NCBI GenBank assembly: GCA_028718565.1
Contig: JAQULO010000016.1
Location: forward strand, 1 to 32,257
DNA: 32,257 bases
Source: Syntrophales bacterium
Lineage (GTDB): Bacteria; Desulfobacterota; Syntrophia; Syntrophales; UBA2210
Reading direction: 5' to 3'
In this document: one piece after another, positions 7,380 through 17,529 of the stretch
Layout: every line of letters starts with the position of its first letter
How positions within the stretch are numbered: the stretch's first letter is position 1
Notes under the pieces: generated by a model
The model's database searches: none
Told to the model about the DNA's origin: nothing
What the model saw: only the letters and a program-made list of their open reading frames with translations
Made by a program: the position numbers and the translations under genes

Positions 7380-9017
7380 TTATTTTTCTTCCACCATTGC
7401 TTCAATATCGGCTTTAACGTCTCCGATGGGCTTGATATTGCATTGATCCACCAGAACCTTGAGAACATTCGGCGACACGAATGCCGGTAATGTCGGCCCA
7501 AGGCGGATGCCTTTAACTCCGAGAGATAGCAGGGCCAGCAGCACCGCCACGGCCTTCTGCTCATACCAGGCAATATCGTAAGAGATAGGAAGGTCATTGA
7601 TATCGTCGAGCGCGAAGGCCTCCTTCAACTTCAGGGCTATAACAGCCAGGGAATAACTGTCGTTGCACTGGCCTGCGTCAAGGACCCTGGGGATACCCCC
7701 GATATCGCCGAGGGCGAGTTTGTTATAGCGGTACTTCGCGCAGCCTGCGGTTAGGATCACCGTGTCTTCGGGAAGTTCGCGCGCGATGTCTGTATAGTAG
7801 CTCCGTGTTTTATGACGTCCGTCACACCCGGCCATTACGACGAAGCGCTTGATTGCCCCGGTCTTTACCGCGTCCACAACCTTGTCGGCCAGTTCAAGAA
7901 CCTGATTGTGGGCGAAACCTGCCACTATTTCACCTGTCTCGATCTCAACCGGGGAATCACACTTTTTCGCCAGGTTTATGATTACGGAAAAATCTTTCAT
8001 ACCGCCTTCCGACCTGTCAGCAATGTGCTTCACTTCGGGATATCCCGCCATCCCCGTTGTGAAGATCCTTTCCCTGTATGAATCTTTGACAGGAATAATA
8101 CAGTTGGTTGTCATCAGTATGGGGCCGTTGAAGGACGCGAATTCCTCTCCCTGCTTCCACCAGGAACCCCCGTAGTTGCCGACTAAGTGACTGTATTTCT
8201 TGAATGCGGGATACGAATGCGCAGGGAGCATTTCCCCATGGGTGTACACATCCACCCCTGTCCCTTCGGTTTGTTTCAGGAGCTCTTCCATATCCTTGAG
8301 ATCATGGCCGGAGATTAGTATCCCGGGATTCTTCCCGACACCGATATTGACCTTTGAAATCTCGGGATTCCCGTAGGAAGATGTATTTGCCTTGTCGAGA
8401 AGGGCCATTCCACTTACCGCGCATTCTCCGGCCCTCATGACCATCGCAACCATCTCATCAACGGTCAGGTCTTTTGTTGTGGAGGCAAGGGCTTCCATCA
8501 GAAAATCATAGATCTTTTCATCCTCGCAGCCAAGGACGGCGGCATGATCCACATAGGCGGCTATGCCCTTAAGCCCGTAGATCAGGAGCTGCCGAAGCGA
8601 ACGGATGTCTTCATTATTGCCTGTGGACATGACACTGACATCCAAAGCCTTTTTGGAAAATTCAGCAACATCATCCGAGAACCACACGGCGCAGTCGTGC
8701 AACTCTCCCGGAATATCGCCCCCGAAGTTCTTCTTTAGATCATTCCGGAGTTTCAATCCCTCTCTTATGAGTGAGACCAACCTGTTATTGTCAAAGTTTA
8801 CATTTGTGATTGTCGCGAAAAGGGCCTGTGCCGTAAACAATCCGTATTCCCCGTCTGACTTTCCTGCCTCTTTCGCCTTTTCGGCATAGATTGCGAGACC
8901 CTTCAGGACATACAGCAGCAGGTCCTGAAACTTGGCCGTCTCTTCCGTCTTGCCGCAGACGCCCTTTACGTCGCAGCCCGAATTTTTCGCCGTTTCCTGA
9001 CATTGGTAACAAAACAT
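7380..9017 (-). CDS. hcp: Hydroxylamine reductase / hybrid cluster protein
   Basis: 545 aa beginning [23 protein letters not shown]. Conserved Hcp segments include [34 protein letters not shown] and [18 protein letters not shown]. Confidence 0.96.
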   Translation of the reverse strand: MFCYQCQETAKNSGCDVKGVCGKTEETAKFQDLLLYVLKGLAIYAEKAKEAGKSDGEYGLFTAQALFATITNVNFDNNRLVSLIREGLKLRNDLKKNFGGDIPGELHDCAVWFSDDVAEFSKKALDVSVMSTGNNEDIRSLRQLLIYGLKGIAAYVDHAAVLGCEDEKIYDFLMEALASTTKDLTVDEMVAMVMRAGECAVSGMALLDKANTSSYGNPEISKVNIGVGKNPGILISGHDLKDMEELLKQTEGTGVDVYTHGEMLPAHSYPAFKKYSHLVGNYGGSWWKQGEEFASFNGPILMTTNCIIPVKDSYRERIFTTGMAGYPEVKHIADRSEGGMKDFSVIINLAKKCDSPVEIETGEIVAGFAHNQVLELADKVVDAVKTGAIKRFVVMAGCDGRHKTRSYYTDIARELPEDTVILTAGCAKYRYNKLALGDIGGIPRVLDAGQCNDSYSLAVIALKLKEAFALDDINDLPISYDIAWYEQKAVAVLLALLSLGVKGIRLGPTLPAFVSPNVLKVLVDQCNIKPIGDVKADIEAMVEEK

Positions 9018-9091
9018 GTGACACCCCCTTGTTTAAGATTGACTGGTTATGTTGCTTTTTGCCAAGCTATCTTAAAGAGCATTGCATATCC

Positions 9092-9105
9092 TTGACTTAT
9101 GTTAA
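9092..9105. promoter_or_regulatory. Candidate HcpR/FNR-type operator between hcp and the Crp/Fnr regulator
   Basis: TTGAC-TTAT-GTTAA near-palindrome, 75 bp from the hcp ATG and 36 bp from the regulator ATG at 9141. Confidence 0.55.
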
Positions 9106-9140
9106 GAAGAGGTGATAGTTCTTCGGAAGGGATCAGAATT

Positions 9141-9848
9141 ATGGATAAAGTACATGATATATTGTCAAAAAGCCAGCTTTTCGGGGGACTCCCCGAAGAC
9201 CACCTCGAAGAGATCAAAAGAATATCGGTTCATAAACATTTCAACAAAGGTGAAATAATCTTTTTTGACGGAGATGAGGGTACCGGCTTTTATCTTGTCA
9301 TCGATGGGCGCGTAAACGTATACAAGCTCTCTTCGGAAGGGAAAGAACAGATCCTGCACATTATTGAAGAGGGGGAAACTGTCGGCGCCGTTCCCGTCTT
9401 TTCAGGGAAATCATTCCCCGCCAATGCCCGGACAATCTCAAAGAGCCATCTTTTATTTTTTCCCCGGGAAAAATTTATACATCTTATAGCAAACAAGCCA
9501 TCTCTCACGATGAATATCCTGGCCCTCCTTTCAATGCGGCTTAGGGAGTTCACGATCCAGGTAGAGAATCTTTCCCTCAAGGGAATTCCCGGCCGCCTGG
9601 CCGCCTATATACTTTATCTCTCGCAAGAACAGGGGAACAGGGATGTTATAAAACTTAACATTTCAAAAATCCAGCTTGCCAACCTTCTGGGCACAGGCCC
9701 GGAATCACTGTCAAGGGCCCTGGGAAATATGAAGGGCAGAAAGCTTGTCGAAGAGGACGGCGCTACTATCAGGCTGGTTAATCGAGGTGGGTTGGAGGAA
9801 CTCGCTGAGAATGGTAAAACCCCAGTGCAAAAACCCTTTTGTGGATGA
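9141..9848 (+). CDS. Crp/Fnr family transcriptional regulator, probably HcpR-like
   Basis: cNMP-binding fold (FNKGEIIFFDGDEGTGFYLVIDGRVNVYKLSSEGKEQILHII) plus HTH (ISKIQLANLLGTGPESLSRALGNMK). Divergent from hcp. Start chosen at MDKVHD; the track ORF starts at 9099. Confidence 0.9.
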   Translation: MDKVHDILSKSQLFGGLPEDHLEEIKRISVHKHFNKGEIIFFDGDEGTGFYLVIDGRVNVYKLSSEGKEQILHIIEEGETVGAVPVFSGKSFPANARTISKSHLLFFPREKFIHLIANKPSLTMNILALLSMRLREFTIQVENLSLKGIPGRLAAYILYLSQEQGNRDVIKLNISKIQLANLLGTGPESLSRALGNMKGRKLVEEDGATIRLVNRGGLEELAENGKTPVQKPFCG

Positions 9849-9995
9849 TTATATCAGGTCACCGCAAAATCAAATTGGAAACAAGGCCGGGGGCTCCACG
9901 ACAGAGAGTTTAACGATACATCGCCGCTTCAACACACACCATTGATGGAACCCGGCTTAAGAGTCCTGTATATAGCAGCCGGGACCGTGAACGAT

Positions 9996-10547
9996 ATGAT
10001 CACAAAAAAGATTTTTTTGACGACGATAGCACTCTCACTGGCCGTGCATATCGCCGTCCTGGCCCTTGTGGGTTTTTTGGGAAGCAGCGACGGTCAAGAC
10101 GGGGAGGATGTCTTTACTGTTACCCTCGAAAGACGCCCGGATGGGACCGCCGCGAAACACGGGAGCGAGGGGGGGGCGTCCGCCGCTGCGGAGAAACTCC
10201 GCGAACGCGCGAAGGGTAACCGTGTCGATACGGTGGACCTCGACAGTACGGACACAAAGTACTACCCGTATCTGCTCCATGTGCGGGAAAGCATAGACAG
10301 GCAGTGGTCATACCCGGACGACGCCTTTACGCGGGGAGAAACAGGAACCACCGTGGTCGAATTTTCAATAGAGCAGGAAGGAAGTCTTGCGACGTGCCGC
10401 GCCATTGTTTCGTCGGGGCATGAATCCCTCGACACGGAATCGCTACGTGCCGTACGGTCGGCCGCCCCGTTTACACCTTTTTCCGAGGAATTTGGACTGG
10501 TACGGCTCAATATCGTGGCAAAATTCAGCTATACGCTTGCAGAGTAA
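9996..10547 (+). CDS. TonB-family (energy transducer C-terminal domain) protein
   Basis: N-terminal TM anchor MITKKIFLTTIALSLAVHIAVLALVGF. C-terminal YLLHVRESIDRQWSYP...TTVVEFSIEQEGSLATCRAIVSSGHESLDTESLRAVRSAAPFTPFSEEF. Confidence 0.8.
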   Translation: MITKKIFLTTIALSLAVHIAVLALVGFLGSSDGQDGEDVFTVTLERRPDGTAAKHGSEGGASAAAEKLRERAKGNRVDTVDLDSTDTKYYPYLLHVRESIDRQWSYPDDAFTRGETGTTVVEFSIEQEGSLATCRAIVSSGHESLDTESLRAVRSAAPFTPFSEEFGLVRLNIVAKFSYTLAE

Positions 10548-10607
10548 GAGCTTTGAATTGTGTCATTCCAGAAGTCAGAGACAAGAAATCTTAATGGTAC
10601 GGGCCTT

Positions 10608-11150
10608 TTAATATTGTTCCCTGTAAAACCGGTAGAAGGCGGCGAGTATCAGAGAATTCGTTATCGCCCCGTCACGGATGAGGCCGGGGATCTCCTCCAG
10701 CGGATACAGCACCACCTCGATATCCTCCTTTTCATCCAACGTCTGGCTTCCCCCAAGGACGACATTCGTGGCGATGAAGGTGTAACAACGGTTACCTTGG
10801 AGCGCAGGGTTCGGGTGCACCCACCCCAGGGGGATCAACTCCTCTTCACGGTAGCCGGTCTCTTCGCGCAGCTCTCGGCTAGCCGCGGCGGCAGGGGTGT
10901 CGTGGGGCTCTATGAGTCCACCCGGGATCTCAAGGGTGATGTCCCGCACACCGTGACGGTACTGCTCTATCAGCACCACCTTGTTGTCGGGGGTCAGTGG
11001 GATGACGTTCACCCAGTCGGACGACTCGACAACAAAGAAATCGTGCGCCTCACCCGTTCTGGGGGAACGCGCCCGGTCGGTGCGCAGGCTGAACACCCGG
11101 TACGATTTGTCCTGGGTGCTCGACAATATCTTCCATAGCTTAGGAGCCAT
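10608..11150 (-). CDS. NUDIX hydrolase (ADP-ribose pyrophosphatase-like)
   Basis: Nudix box GGLIEPHDTPAAAASRELREETGYREEEL. Confidence 0.88.
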   Translation of the reverse strand: MAPKLWKILSSTQDKSYRVFSLRTDRARSPRTGEAHDFFVVESSDWVNVIPLTPDNKVVLIEQYRHGVRDITLEIPGGLIEPHDTPAAAASRELREETGYREEELIPLGWVHPNPALQGNRCYTFIATNVVLGGSQTLDEKEDIEVVLYPLEEIPGLIRDGAITNSLILAAFYRFYREQY

Positions 11151-11401
11151 ATATTCCCTCCATAAGTGCGAGAATTCTGAAACCGACTGCCTGACGGCAT
11201 GATTTTTACGGAGTCACCGTAATCAAAAAACCGCGACCGGTCAAGGAAGAAAGAGGCAGCCGTACGTTAAGGTCATCATCTTTACCGTTTTACCGTCAAT
11301 GAGCATCGTCTTGACCCTTCTCGTATAGCGTTCCGGATAAACGCGTAGCCAATGGGGCGGTGCCTGATGAAAGAGATTCGGGCATCATGAGCACTATCCT
11401 G

Positions 11402-11677
11402 TCAGCGAAAAAGAAATGGGTACAGCGCTAAAAGAACCGGACCTAAGCCCTGGCCTGGACCGGTTCCTCCTCTTGATACTTTCTCCTGTTTCGCCTGGTC
11501 GAAGTCCTCGTATCCCGCCGAAATCGAACTAAGTGAAACACCCGTTACTCCGGACACAACCGATACTCCGCCATAACCAATCACTTTGGCCCGAGCAGCC
11601 AGGGACAATCGCCGTTGACGCTCATCTAAGAATGGTGATATAAGGCAACGAGGTTGCTTGATCAAATCTGTTTTCAT
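11402..11677 (-). pseudogene. N-terminal remnant of an ISAzo13-like transposase
   Basis: PFLDERQRRLSLAARAKVIGYGGVSVVSGVTGVSLSSISAGYEDF resembles the start of ISAzo13-family transposases (DERQRRL...A.ALGYGG...VS..TG.S.STI..G). The rest of the transposase was not seen. Confidence 0.55.
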
Positions 11678-11802
11678 ATACCAGTTATGTTACGGGTACG
11701 CTAACTTGCAGCGGTTGTTTTGTGACAACTCTTACAGCAAAAAATTTCTTACCATTTTTGTACGAATTTTACACTTAAGGGACTAAAGGAGGGCAGGGAC
11801 TT

Positions 11803-13500
11803 ATGGGGAATACAATCAAGTATCAGGACAAAATCTGGCTTAAATCGTATGAAAAGGGGGTGCCGGAATTTGTTGACTATGAAGAAGTATGCCTGCCGGA
11901 CTTCCTCGACCGGTCTGCCAATGATTTTCCGGGAAAAGAGGCGCTCATTTTTCAGGGATATAGGCTGAGCTATAAGGGTCTCAAGGAGATGGTGGATCGT
12001 TTTGCTACCTGCCTTACGTCCTTCGGCGTGGGAAAAGGAGATGCCGTCGCGATACTTTTGCCCAATCTGATTCCCTGTGTTGCAGCCTACTTCGCCATTC
12101 TGAAGGTTGGGGGTATAGCGGTCATGAATAATCCCCTCTACTCGGATGCCGAACTTGAGCATCAGTTTAACGATTCCGGTTCAAGGGTACTCATAACTCT
12201 TGACCTTCTCGGAAACAGGATGATCGATCTTCGCCCGAAGACGAAGATCAAAGAGATTATTTACACCTCCATCGGGGACTACCTCCCCTTTCCCAAGAAT
12301 GTTTTGTTCCCCCTGGTAGGAAAGAAAAAGGGACTTGCCGCGGACGTTAAACCGGCAACGGACGTCTATACATGGAAGGAGTGTATCGCGAAGTATGCGC
12401 CCAATCCACCTTCTGTAAAGATCAATTTCGAAGATGTGGCCATGTACCAGTATACGGGGGGAACGACCGGGGTGTCGAAGGGGGCTGTGCTGACCCACGC
12501 CAATCTTAGCAAGCAGGTGCAGCAAATAGCCGTGTGGCTTAATGCCTTTAAAAGGGGGAAAGAGAGAATACTGGGGGCGCTCCCCTTCTTCCATGTCTTC
12601 GGCCTGTCCACGGCGATGAATCTTTCCGTACACAGGGCATGGACCAATATCCTGGTTCCCAAGCCCCAGCCGGAGCCCCTTTTAGAAGCAATAGAAAAAT
12701 TCAAACCCTCTTTTGCCCCCCTGGTTCCAACTATGTACATAGGTATGCTAAACCATCCAAAAATAAAAAAAACGAATATTAGTTCCATAGCAGGCTGTTT
12801 CTCCGGAAGCGCACCGCTTCCTCTCGAAGTCATCAGTGATTTTGAAAAGATTACAGGGTCCACTATTATCGAAGGATTCGGAATGACAGAGACCTCCCCC
12901 GTCACGCATGCGAATCCGTTTGCGGGTGGGCCGCGCAAGCCTGGAAGTATTGGTCTTCCTTTTTCCGACACGCTCTCCAAGATTGTCGATCTGGAGGATG
13001 GCGTGACGGAAATGCCTGTAGGCGAGGCAGGGGAACTTATCGTCAAGGGACCGCAGGTCATGATTGGCTACAAGGATATGTCTGATGAAACTGCCAACGC
13101 ACTGAGAAACGGCTGGATGTATACGGGGGACATTGCAACGATGGATGAAAACGGATATTTTTACATCGTAGACCGCAAAAAGGACCTAATAATCTCGGGC
13201 GGCTACAACGTATATCCGCGTGAAATAGACGAAGTTTTTTATAAGCACCCGAAGGTGCAGGAGGCATGTGCCATAGGGATCCCCGACTCCAAACGAGGGG
13301 AAAATATCAAGATTTTTATTGTATTGAAGGAAGGTGAAAGCGCCACAAAGGAAGAAATGATAGCGTTTTGCAAGGACAAGCTGGCCACTTACAAGCTTCC
13401 GACGGAGGTGGAATTCCGCGAAGAACTTCCCAAAAGCAATATCGGCAAGATCCTACGCAAAGACCTGAGAAAAGATGAGTTGGCAAAGAGGAAAAAATAG
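11803..13500 (+). CDS. Long-chain fatty acid--CoA ligase (AMP-binding)
   Basis: 565 aa. AMP-binding motif YTGGTTGVSKGAVLTHANL, GFGMTETSP, YTGDIATMDENGYFYIVDRKKDLIISGGYNVYPREID. RBS GGAGGG. Confidence 0.95.
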   Translation: MGNTIKYQDKIWLKSYEKGVPEFVDYEEVCLPDFLDRSANDFPGKEALIFQGYRLSYKGLKEMVDRFATCLTSFGVGKGDAVAILLPNLIPCVAAYFAILKVGGIAVMNNPLYSDAELEHQFNDSGSRVLITLDLLGNRMIDLRPKTKIKEIIYTSIGDYLPFPKNVLFPLVGKKKGLAADVKPATDVYTWKECIAKYAPNPPSVKINFEDVAMYQYTGGTTGVSKGAVLTHANLSKQVQQIAVWLNAFKRGKERILGALPFFHVFGLSTAMNLSVHRAWTNILVPKPQPEPLLEAIEKFKPSFAPLVPTMYIGMLNHPKIKKTNISSIAGCFSGSAPLPLEVISDFEKITGSTIIEGFGMTETSPVTHANPFAGGPRKPGSIGLPFSDTLSKIVDLEDGVTEMPVGEAGELIVKGPQVMIGYKDMSDETANALRNGWMYTGDIATMDENGYFYIVDRKKDLIISGGYNVYPREIDEVFYKHPKVQEACAIGIPDSKRGENIKIFIVLKEGESATKEEMIAFCKDKLATYKLPTEVEFREELPKSNIGKILRKDLRKDELAKRKK

Positions 13501-13520
13501 GGGATAGAAAAAGATAACGA

Positions 13521-13548
13521 AATACCCCGCGGCTTGCCGCGGGGTATT
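13521..13548 (+). terminator. Strong hairpin downstream of the acyl-CoA ligase
   Basis: Perfect 12-bp stem AATACCCCGCGG-CTTG-CCGCGGGGTATT; only a short T-run follows. Confidence 0.7.
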
Positions 13549-13831
13549 CTGCAAAGAGTTTTCACGAAGGGTAGACTTCCACTACCTCAATCAATCATTT
13601 GAAAAATATCAAAGGCATACAGGCGGGCGGAGTTGTGCCGACGGGTACCTTGCGGGTCCGATCCCGGCTATTTTCCCTGTCCTGCCATCGGGCGAACGCG
13701 CAACTCTGAGGGCACCACAGGCGTATAATGGCCGCCTCTCATCGTACACATCTTCCCCTACAAAAAACCCTTTGACAAATACGCCCCCCTGTAATAGTTA
13801 CGCTAGGTCATTATAAGTTAGTATTTTCAGG

Positions 13832-14767
13832 ATGAGCTGCATGGGTGAAAAGAATACGGGGCTGCTGACCGCGCAAGAGGCATCGCGGCTTCTCAACATC
13901 AATGAAAAGAAGGTGTACGCCCTTGTTCAGGAGGGGAAGCTCCCCGGCACAAAGGTAACGGGGAAGTGGATTTTTCCCCGGGCGGAGCTGGAAGAATACC
14001 TGCGATTAAAGGCCCAGCACACCCTGCGAAGGTCCTTTTTTGAATCGGTCATCAACAAAAAGGTGATTCTCGTCTGCGGCTCCGACGACCCCGTCCTTTC
14101 GATGGCACAGGGGTTTTTCCATCAGGACCATCCCGACTATACGCTCTTTTCGTCGAGCGTGGGGAGCGGCGAGGGCCTGAGTCTCCTGAGTGAAGGTTTC
14201 TGCCATGTCGCCGTGTGCCATCTGTACGATCCCGGGGCAGACGACTTTAATTTTCCTGTTCTGGGCCACTATTTTGAGCACACCGATAACCTGACACTCG
14301 TGAATCTGTTTTACAGGCGTGTCTGTTTTGTGGCTAAGGATCACGAGGTCACCTCCTTTGCCGATCTCGTCGGTCGTGACCTTCGCTTTATCAACCGGCA
14401 GAAAGGTTCGGGAATACGTGCGCTTGTTGATCACCTCATCGATACGGAGAACGTGTCTGCTTCAGATATAAAAGGTTTTGAAGACGAGGCCTTCACGCAT
14501 CTTGACGTTATCAACCATATCAGCAGCGGCCGCGCCGATGCGGGGATCGTCACCGAATCGGCCGCCCGCAGCGCAAATCTCCACTTTTGCCGGATCCTGG
14601 AGGAGCGGTTTGACATGGTCGTCCGAAAAGAGATATTTTTTGACAAGAACATCCAGGCTTTCGTCGAATTTATCAGATCGGACCGCTTCAGGGGACTGCT
14701 GCAGGATATGAAAGGGTATGATTGCCGGGACACCGGAAAGATCATGTACGCAAAAACAAAAGAGTAG
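13832..14767 (+). CDS. Helix-turn-helix regulator with periplasmic-binding-like sensor domain, probable tungstate/molybdate regulator
   Basis: N-terminal LLTAQEASRLLNINEKKVYALVQEGKLPGTKVTGKWIFPRAELEEYL (excisionase/MerR-like HTH). C-terminal PBP-like region (GSGIRALVDHLI...SGRADAGIVTESAA). Directly upstream of tupA. ATG at 13841 is an alternative start. Confidence 0.85.
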   Translation: MSCMGEKNTGLLTAQEASRLLNINEKKVYALVQEGKLPGTKVTGKWIFPRAELEEYLRLKAQHTLRRSFFESVINKKVILVCGSDDPVLSMAQGFFHQDHPDYTLFSSSVGSGEGLSLLSEGFCHVAVCHLYDPGADDFNFPVLGHYFEHTDNLTLVNLFYRRVCFVAKDHEVTSFADLVGRDLRFINRQKGSGIRALVDHLIDTENVSASDIKGFEDEAFTHLDVINHISSGRADAGIVTESAARSANLHFCRILEERFDMVVRKEIFFDKNIQAFVEFIRSDRFRGLLQDMKGYDCRDTGKIMYAKTKE

Positions 14768-14786
14768 AGAAAGGAGTACAACAATA

Positions 14787-15623
14787 ATGAAGATGGTATT
14801 GAAAAAGGTATGTGTGGTAGCCTGCGCAATGGTATGCCTGATCGGACTTTCGGGTAATGCCGCCATTGCGGACGATGTTCTGAAGATGGCAACAACAACC
14901 AGTACGGACAATACGGGGCTTCTCGATTATCTCGCTCCCGTGTTCAAGGCCGATACGGGTATCGAACTGCAGTGGGTTGCCGTGGGAACCGGCAAGGCCC
15001 TCGCTCTGGGTGGGAACTGCGACGTCGACGTCCTGCTCGTGCACGCACCCGCAGCCGAGATGACATATGTCCAGGAAGGCAGCGGCATCGACCGGACGGA
15101 GCTGATGTATAACGATTTTGTCTTCATCGGCCCCCCATCGGACCCGGCAGGGGTAAAGGGGACATCGGTAAAGGATGCTTTGGGTGTGATTGCCTCTAAA
15201 AAAGCCTCCTTTGCGAGCCGGGGAGATAATTCCGGTACGCACCAAAAGGAACTAGAGCTCTGGGAACATGCACAACTTGCCGTTCCCGACAAGGAAACCT
15301 GGTATATCCAGACCGGCCAGGGGATGATGAACACCATCAATATCGCGGCGGAACGGGATGCCTACACTTTGACCGACCGGGGCACCTATATCAAATATGA
15401 ATCCAACTGGAAGGGAAAGGCCCCTCTGGTAATCCTCGTGGAAGGAGATGCGTCTCTAAGAAATCAGTACAGCGCCATTGCCGTCAATCCCCAGAAATGT
15501 TCTAACGTAAAGTACGATCTTGCAAAGCGTTTTATCGCGTGGATGGCATCGGACAAGACACAGAAACTAATCGCCGATTTCGAACTGATGGGGAAACAGC
15601 TCTTCATCCCGAATGCCAAATAA
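14787..15623 (+). CDS. tupA: Tungstate ABC transporter substrate-binding protein
   Basis: Signal peptide then DDVLKMATTTSTDNTGLLDYLAPVFKADTGIELQWVAVGTGKAL, the TTTS-containing TupA signature. RBS AAGGAG; true start at 14787. Confidence 0.92.
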   Translation: MKMVLKKVCVVACAMVCLIGLSGNAAIADDVLKMATTTSTDNTGLLDYLAPVFKADTGIELQWVAVGTGKALALGGNCDVDVLLVHAPAAEMTYVQEGSGIDRTELMYNDFVFIGPPSDPAGVKGTSVKDALGVIASKKASFASRGDNSGTHQKELELWEHAQLAVPDKETWYIQTGQGMMNTINIAAERDAYTLTDRGTYIKYESNWKGKAPLVILVEGDASLRNQYSAIAVNPQKCSNVKYDLAKRFIAWMASDKTQKLIADFELMGKQLFIPNAK

Positions 15624-15647
15624 ACGAAACGGTAACCTTCGCTTTAT

Positions 15648-16337
15648 ATGGATTATATTGCACAGGGCTTTATCCGATCGATTGAGCTTCTCCTTTCCGG
15701 TGATCACGAAACCTACTCGGCGATATTCACCACGTTGAGGATATCCTCTCTTTCGATCATCGCCAGCCTGATTATCGGAATACCTTTTGGCTTTCTGCTG
15801 GGGTATTTCGAGTTTCCGGGGAAACGGCAGGTGAGAGCGGTTGTTGACACACTGCTTGCCCTCCCCACCGTTGTGGTCGGTCTGTTCGTCTACGCTTTTA
15901 TCTCCCGCCGGGGGCCGTGCGGCGAGCTGGGGATCCTCTTTACGATCTCCGGCATCGCCGTCGCCCAGACCATCCTGATTACGCCGATCGTTATCTCGCT
16001 TACGGCCACGGCCGTAGAGAGCCTTGACAGGCGGCTGCGGGCAACCCTTGTTGCTCTGGGTGCGCGGGGAAGACAGATCCTGATCACAAGTCTTATGGAG
16101 GCACGGTATGCCGTTCTCGTGGCGGCCGTGACCGCCTACGGGCGGGCGATCTCGGAGGTGGGCATCTCGATGATGATCGGCGGTAATATCAAGTGGCATA
16201 CCCGGACCATTACCACGGCGATAGCGCTGGAGACCGGAAAGGGTGATTTTGCGGTCGGAATGGCCCTGGGGATTGTCTTGCTCACATTCGCCCTCGTCGT
16301 GAACAGCTCACTCACGCTGTTGAAGAAGCGGTCGTGA
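15648..16337 (+). CDS. tupB: Tungstate ABC transporter permease
   Basis: 229-aa membrane protein with the ABC permease EAA-like region (LRATLVALGARGRQILITSLMEARYAVLVAAVTAYGRAISEVGISMMIGGNI); operon context. Confidence 0.92.
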   Translation: MDYIAQGFIRSIELLLSGDHETYSAIFTTLRISSLSIIASLIIGIPFGFLLGYFEFPGKRQVRAVVDTLLALPTVVVGLFVYAFISRRGPCGELGILFTISGIAVAQTILITPIVISLTATAVESLDRRLRATLVALGARGRQILITSLMEARYAVLVAAVTAYGRAISEVGISMMIGGNIKWHTRTITTAIALETGKGDFAVGMALGIVLLTFALVVNSSLTLLKKRS

Positions 16338-17362
16338 TGGCGATGCACCCACTTTATCAGATCAACAATCTCAAATACAGGTACGGGCAGCATTTTGAAC
16401 TCGATGTGCCGGATTTGACCATTGAACAGGGCTCTTCCATCGGATTTGCGGGATCGAACGGGAGCGGCAAGAGCACCCTGCTGCGGCTTCTCGCCTTTAT
16501 CGATCTGCCAGAGGAGGGGGATATTCGGTTTGATGGCGCGTTGGTGGCGAAGAACAACGGCGGATCGAAGCGGGACGTCACCATGCTCCTCCAGGAACCC
16601 TATCTGCTCAAGCGCTCCGTCTTTGAGAACGTAGCCTTCGGGCTGAAGGTCCGTAACGACCGAAAGGATATTAAAAGTCGGGTTTATGGTGCGATGGAAC
16701 TGGTGGGAATGTTCCCCGGAGAATTTGCCCGGCGAAGGTGGCACGAACTCTCGGGTGGCGAGGCCCAGAGGATCGCGCTCGCGTCCCGTCTTATCCTCAG
16801 GCCGAAGGTTCTGATCCTTGACGAACCGACAGCCAGCGTTGACCAGCAGAGCGCACGGCTCATCAAGGAAGCGATCATCGAATGCCGCAGCCGATTCGGG
16901 ATGTCGCTCATCATCGCCAGTCATGACAGGGTATGGCTCAACAGTGCCACGGACATGGTCAAGCGTATGCACGAGGGCCGAATCGTGGGGACAGGGGCAG
17001 AGAACGTTCTTTCAGGACCATGGAATGATGAAGGAAACGGTCTCTATGCCAAGAGACTTGCCGACGGACAGACCCTCTTTGTGACAAAACCCCCTCAAGT
17101 AACCGCCGCCGGTGTGGTCAATCCCTCCGATATCGTCATATCCGTGTTTGAGCCCGACGGGATATCCACCCGAAACATCCTCCATGGAATCGTCACCCAC
17201 ATGACCATGGAAAGGGATTCCGGAGATATTCTGATCGAAGTGGATGCGGGAGGGCTTTCACTCCTGTCCCGCCTGACCCCATCCGCCGTGCAGGGCCTCC
17301 AGTTGGTTCCGGGAAAAGAGGTGTGGGCCCTCTTCAAGGCCTCCGCTGTAGACTGGTACTAA
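16334..17362 (+). CDS. tupC: Tungstate ABC transporter ATP-binding protein with C-terminal TOBE-like domain
   Basis: Walker A GSNGSGKST, signature LSGGEAQRIALA, Walker B VLILDEPTASVD. C-terminal ILHGIVTHMTMERDSGDILIEVDAGG...VPGKEVWALFKASAV. 4-bp overlap with tupB. Confidence 0.9.
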   Translation: MMAMHPLYQINNLKYRYGQHFELDVPDLTIEQGSSIGFAGSNGSGKSTLLRLLAFIDLPEEGDIRFDGALVAKNNGGSKRDVTMLLQEPYLLKRSVFENVAFGLKVRNDRKDIKSRVYGAMELVGMFPGEFARRRWHELSGGEAQRIALASRLILRPKVLILDEPTASVDQQSARLIKEAIIECRSRFGMSLIIASHDRVWLNSATDMVKRMHEGRIVGTGAENVLSGPWNDEGNGLYAKRLADGQTLFVTKPPQVTAAGVVNPSDIVISVFEPDGISTRNILHGIVTHMTMERDSGDILIEVDAGGLSLLSRLTPSAVQGLQLVPGKEVWALFKASAVDWY

Positions 17363-17529
17363 GAGCGGTCTTCAGGGAAACAGGCCCCGCAGTATATTCT
17401 TGCAGTCCTGTTTGTTGCACCTCGTAAGGTTTGTTTTTCCCGTCGCACCAGCCAGAGCTGGGGGTTCCTGGGCTACGCCCTTCGCGGCGATGTTCTTTCC
17501 CAGGGGGGTGGAAATGACCCTGTCTCGTA

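Noticed and set aside
11694-11716. Possible sigma-54 promoter GGTACGCTAACTTGC upstream of the acyl-CoA ligase
   Set aside because: GG-to-GC spacing is 11 bp rather than the required 10 bp.
13610-13745. Possible Moco/tungsten cofactor riboswitch before the tup operon
   Set aside because: A GGAGTTG/CAACTCT pairing is present, but I could not match the conserved Moco/Tuco motif; Infernal with the Rfam model would decide.
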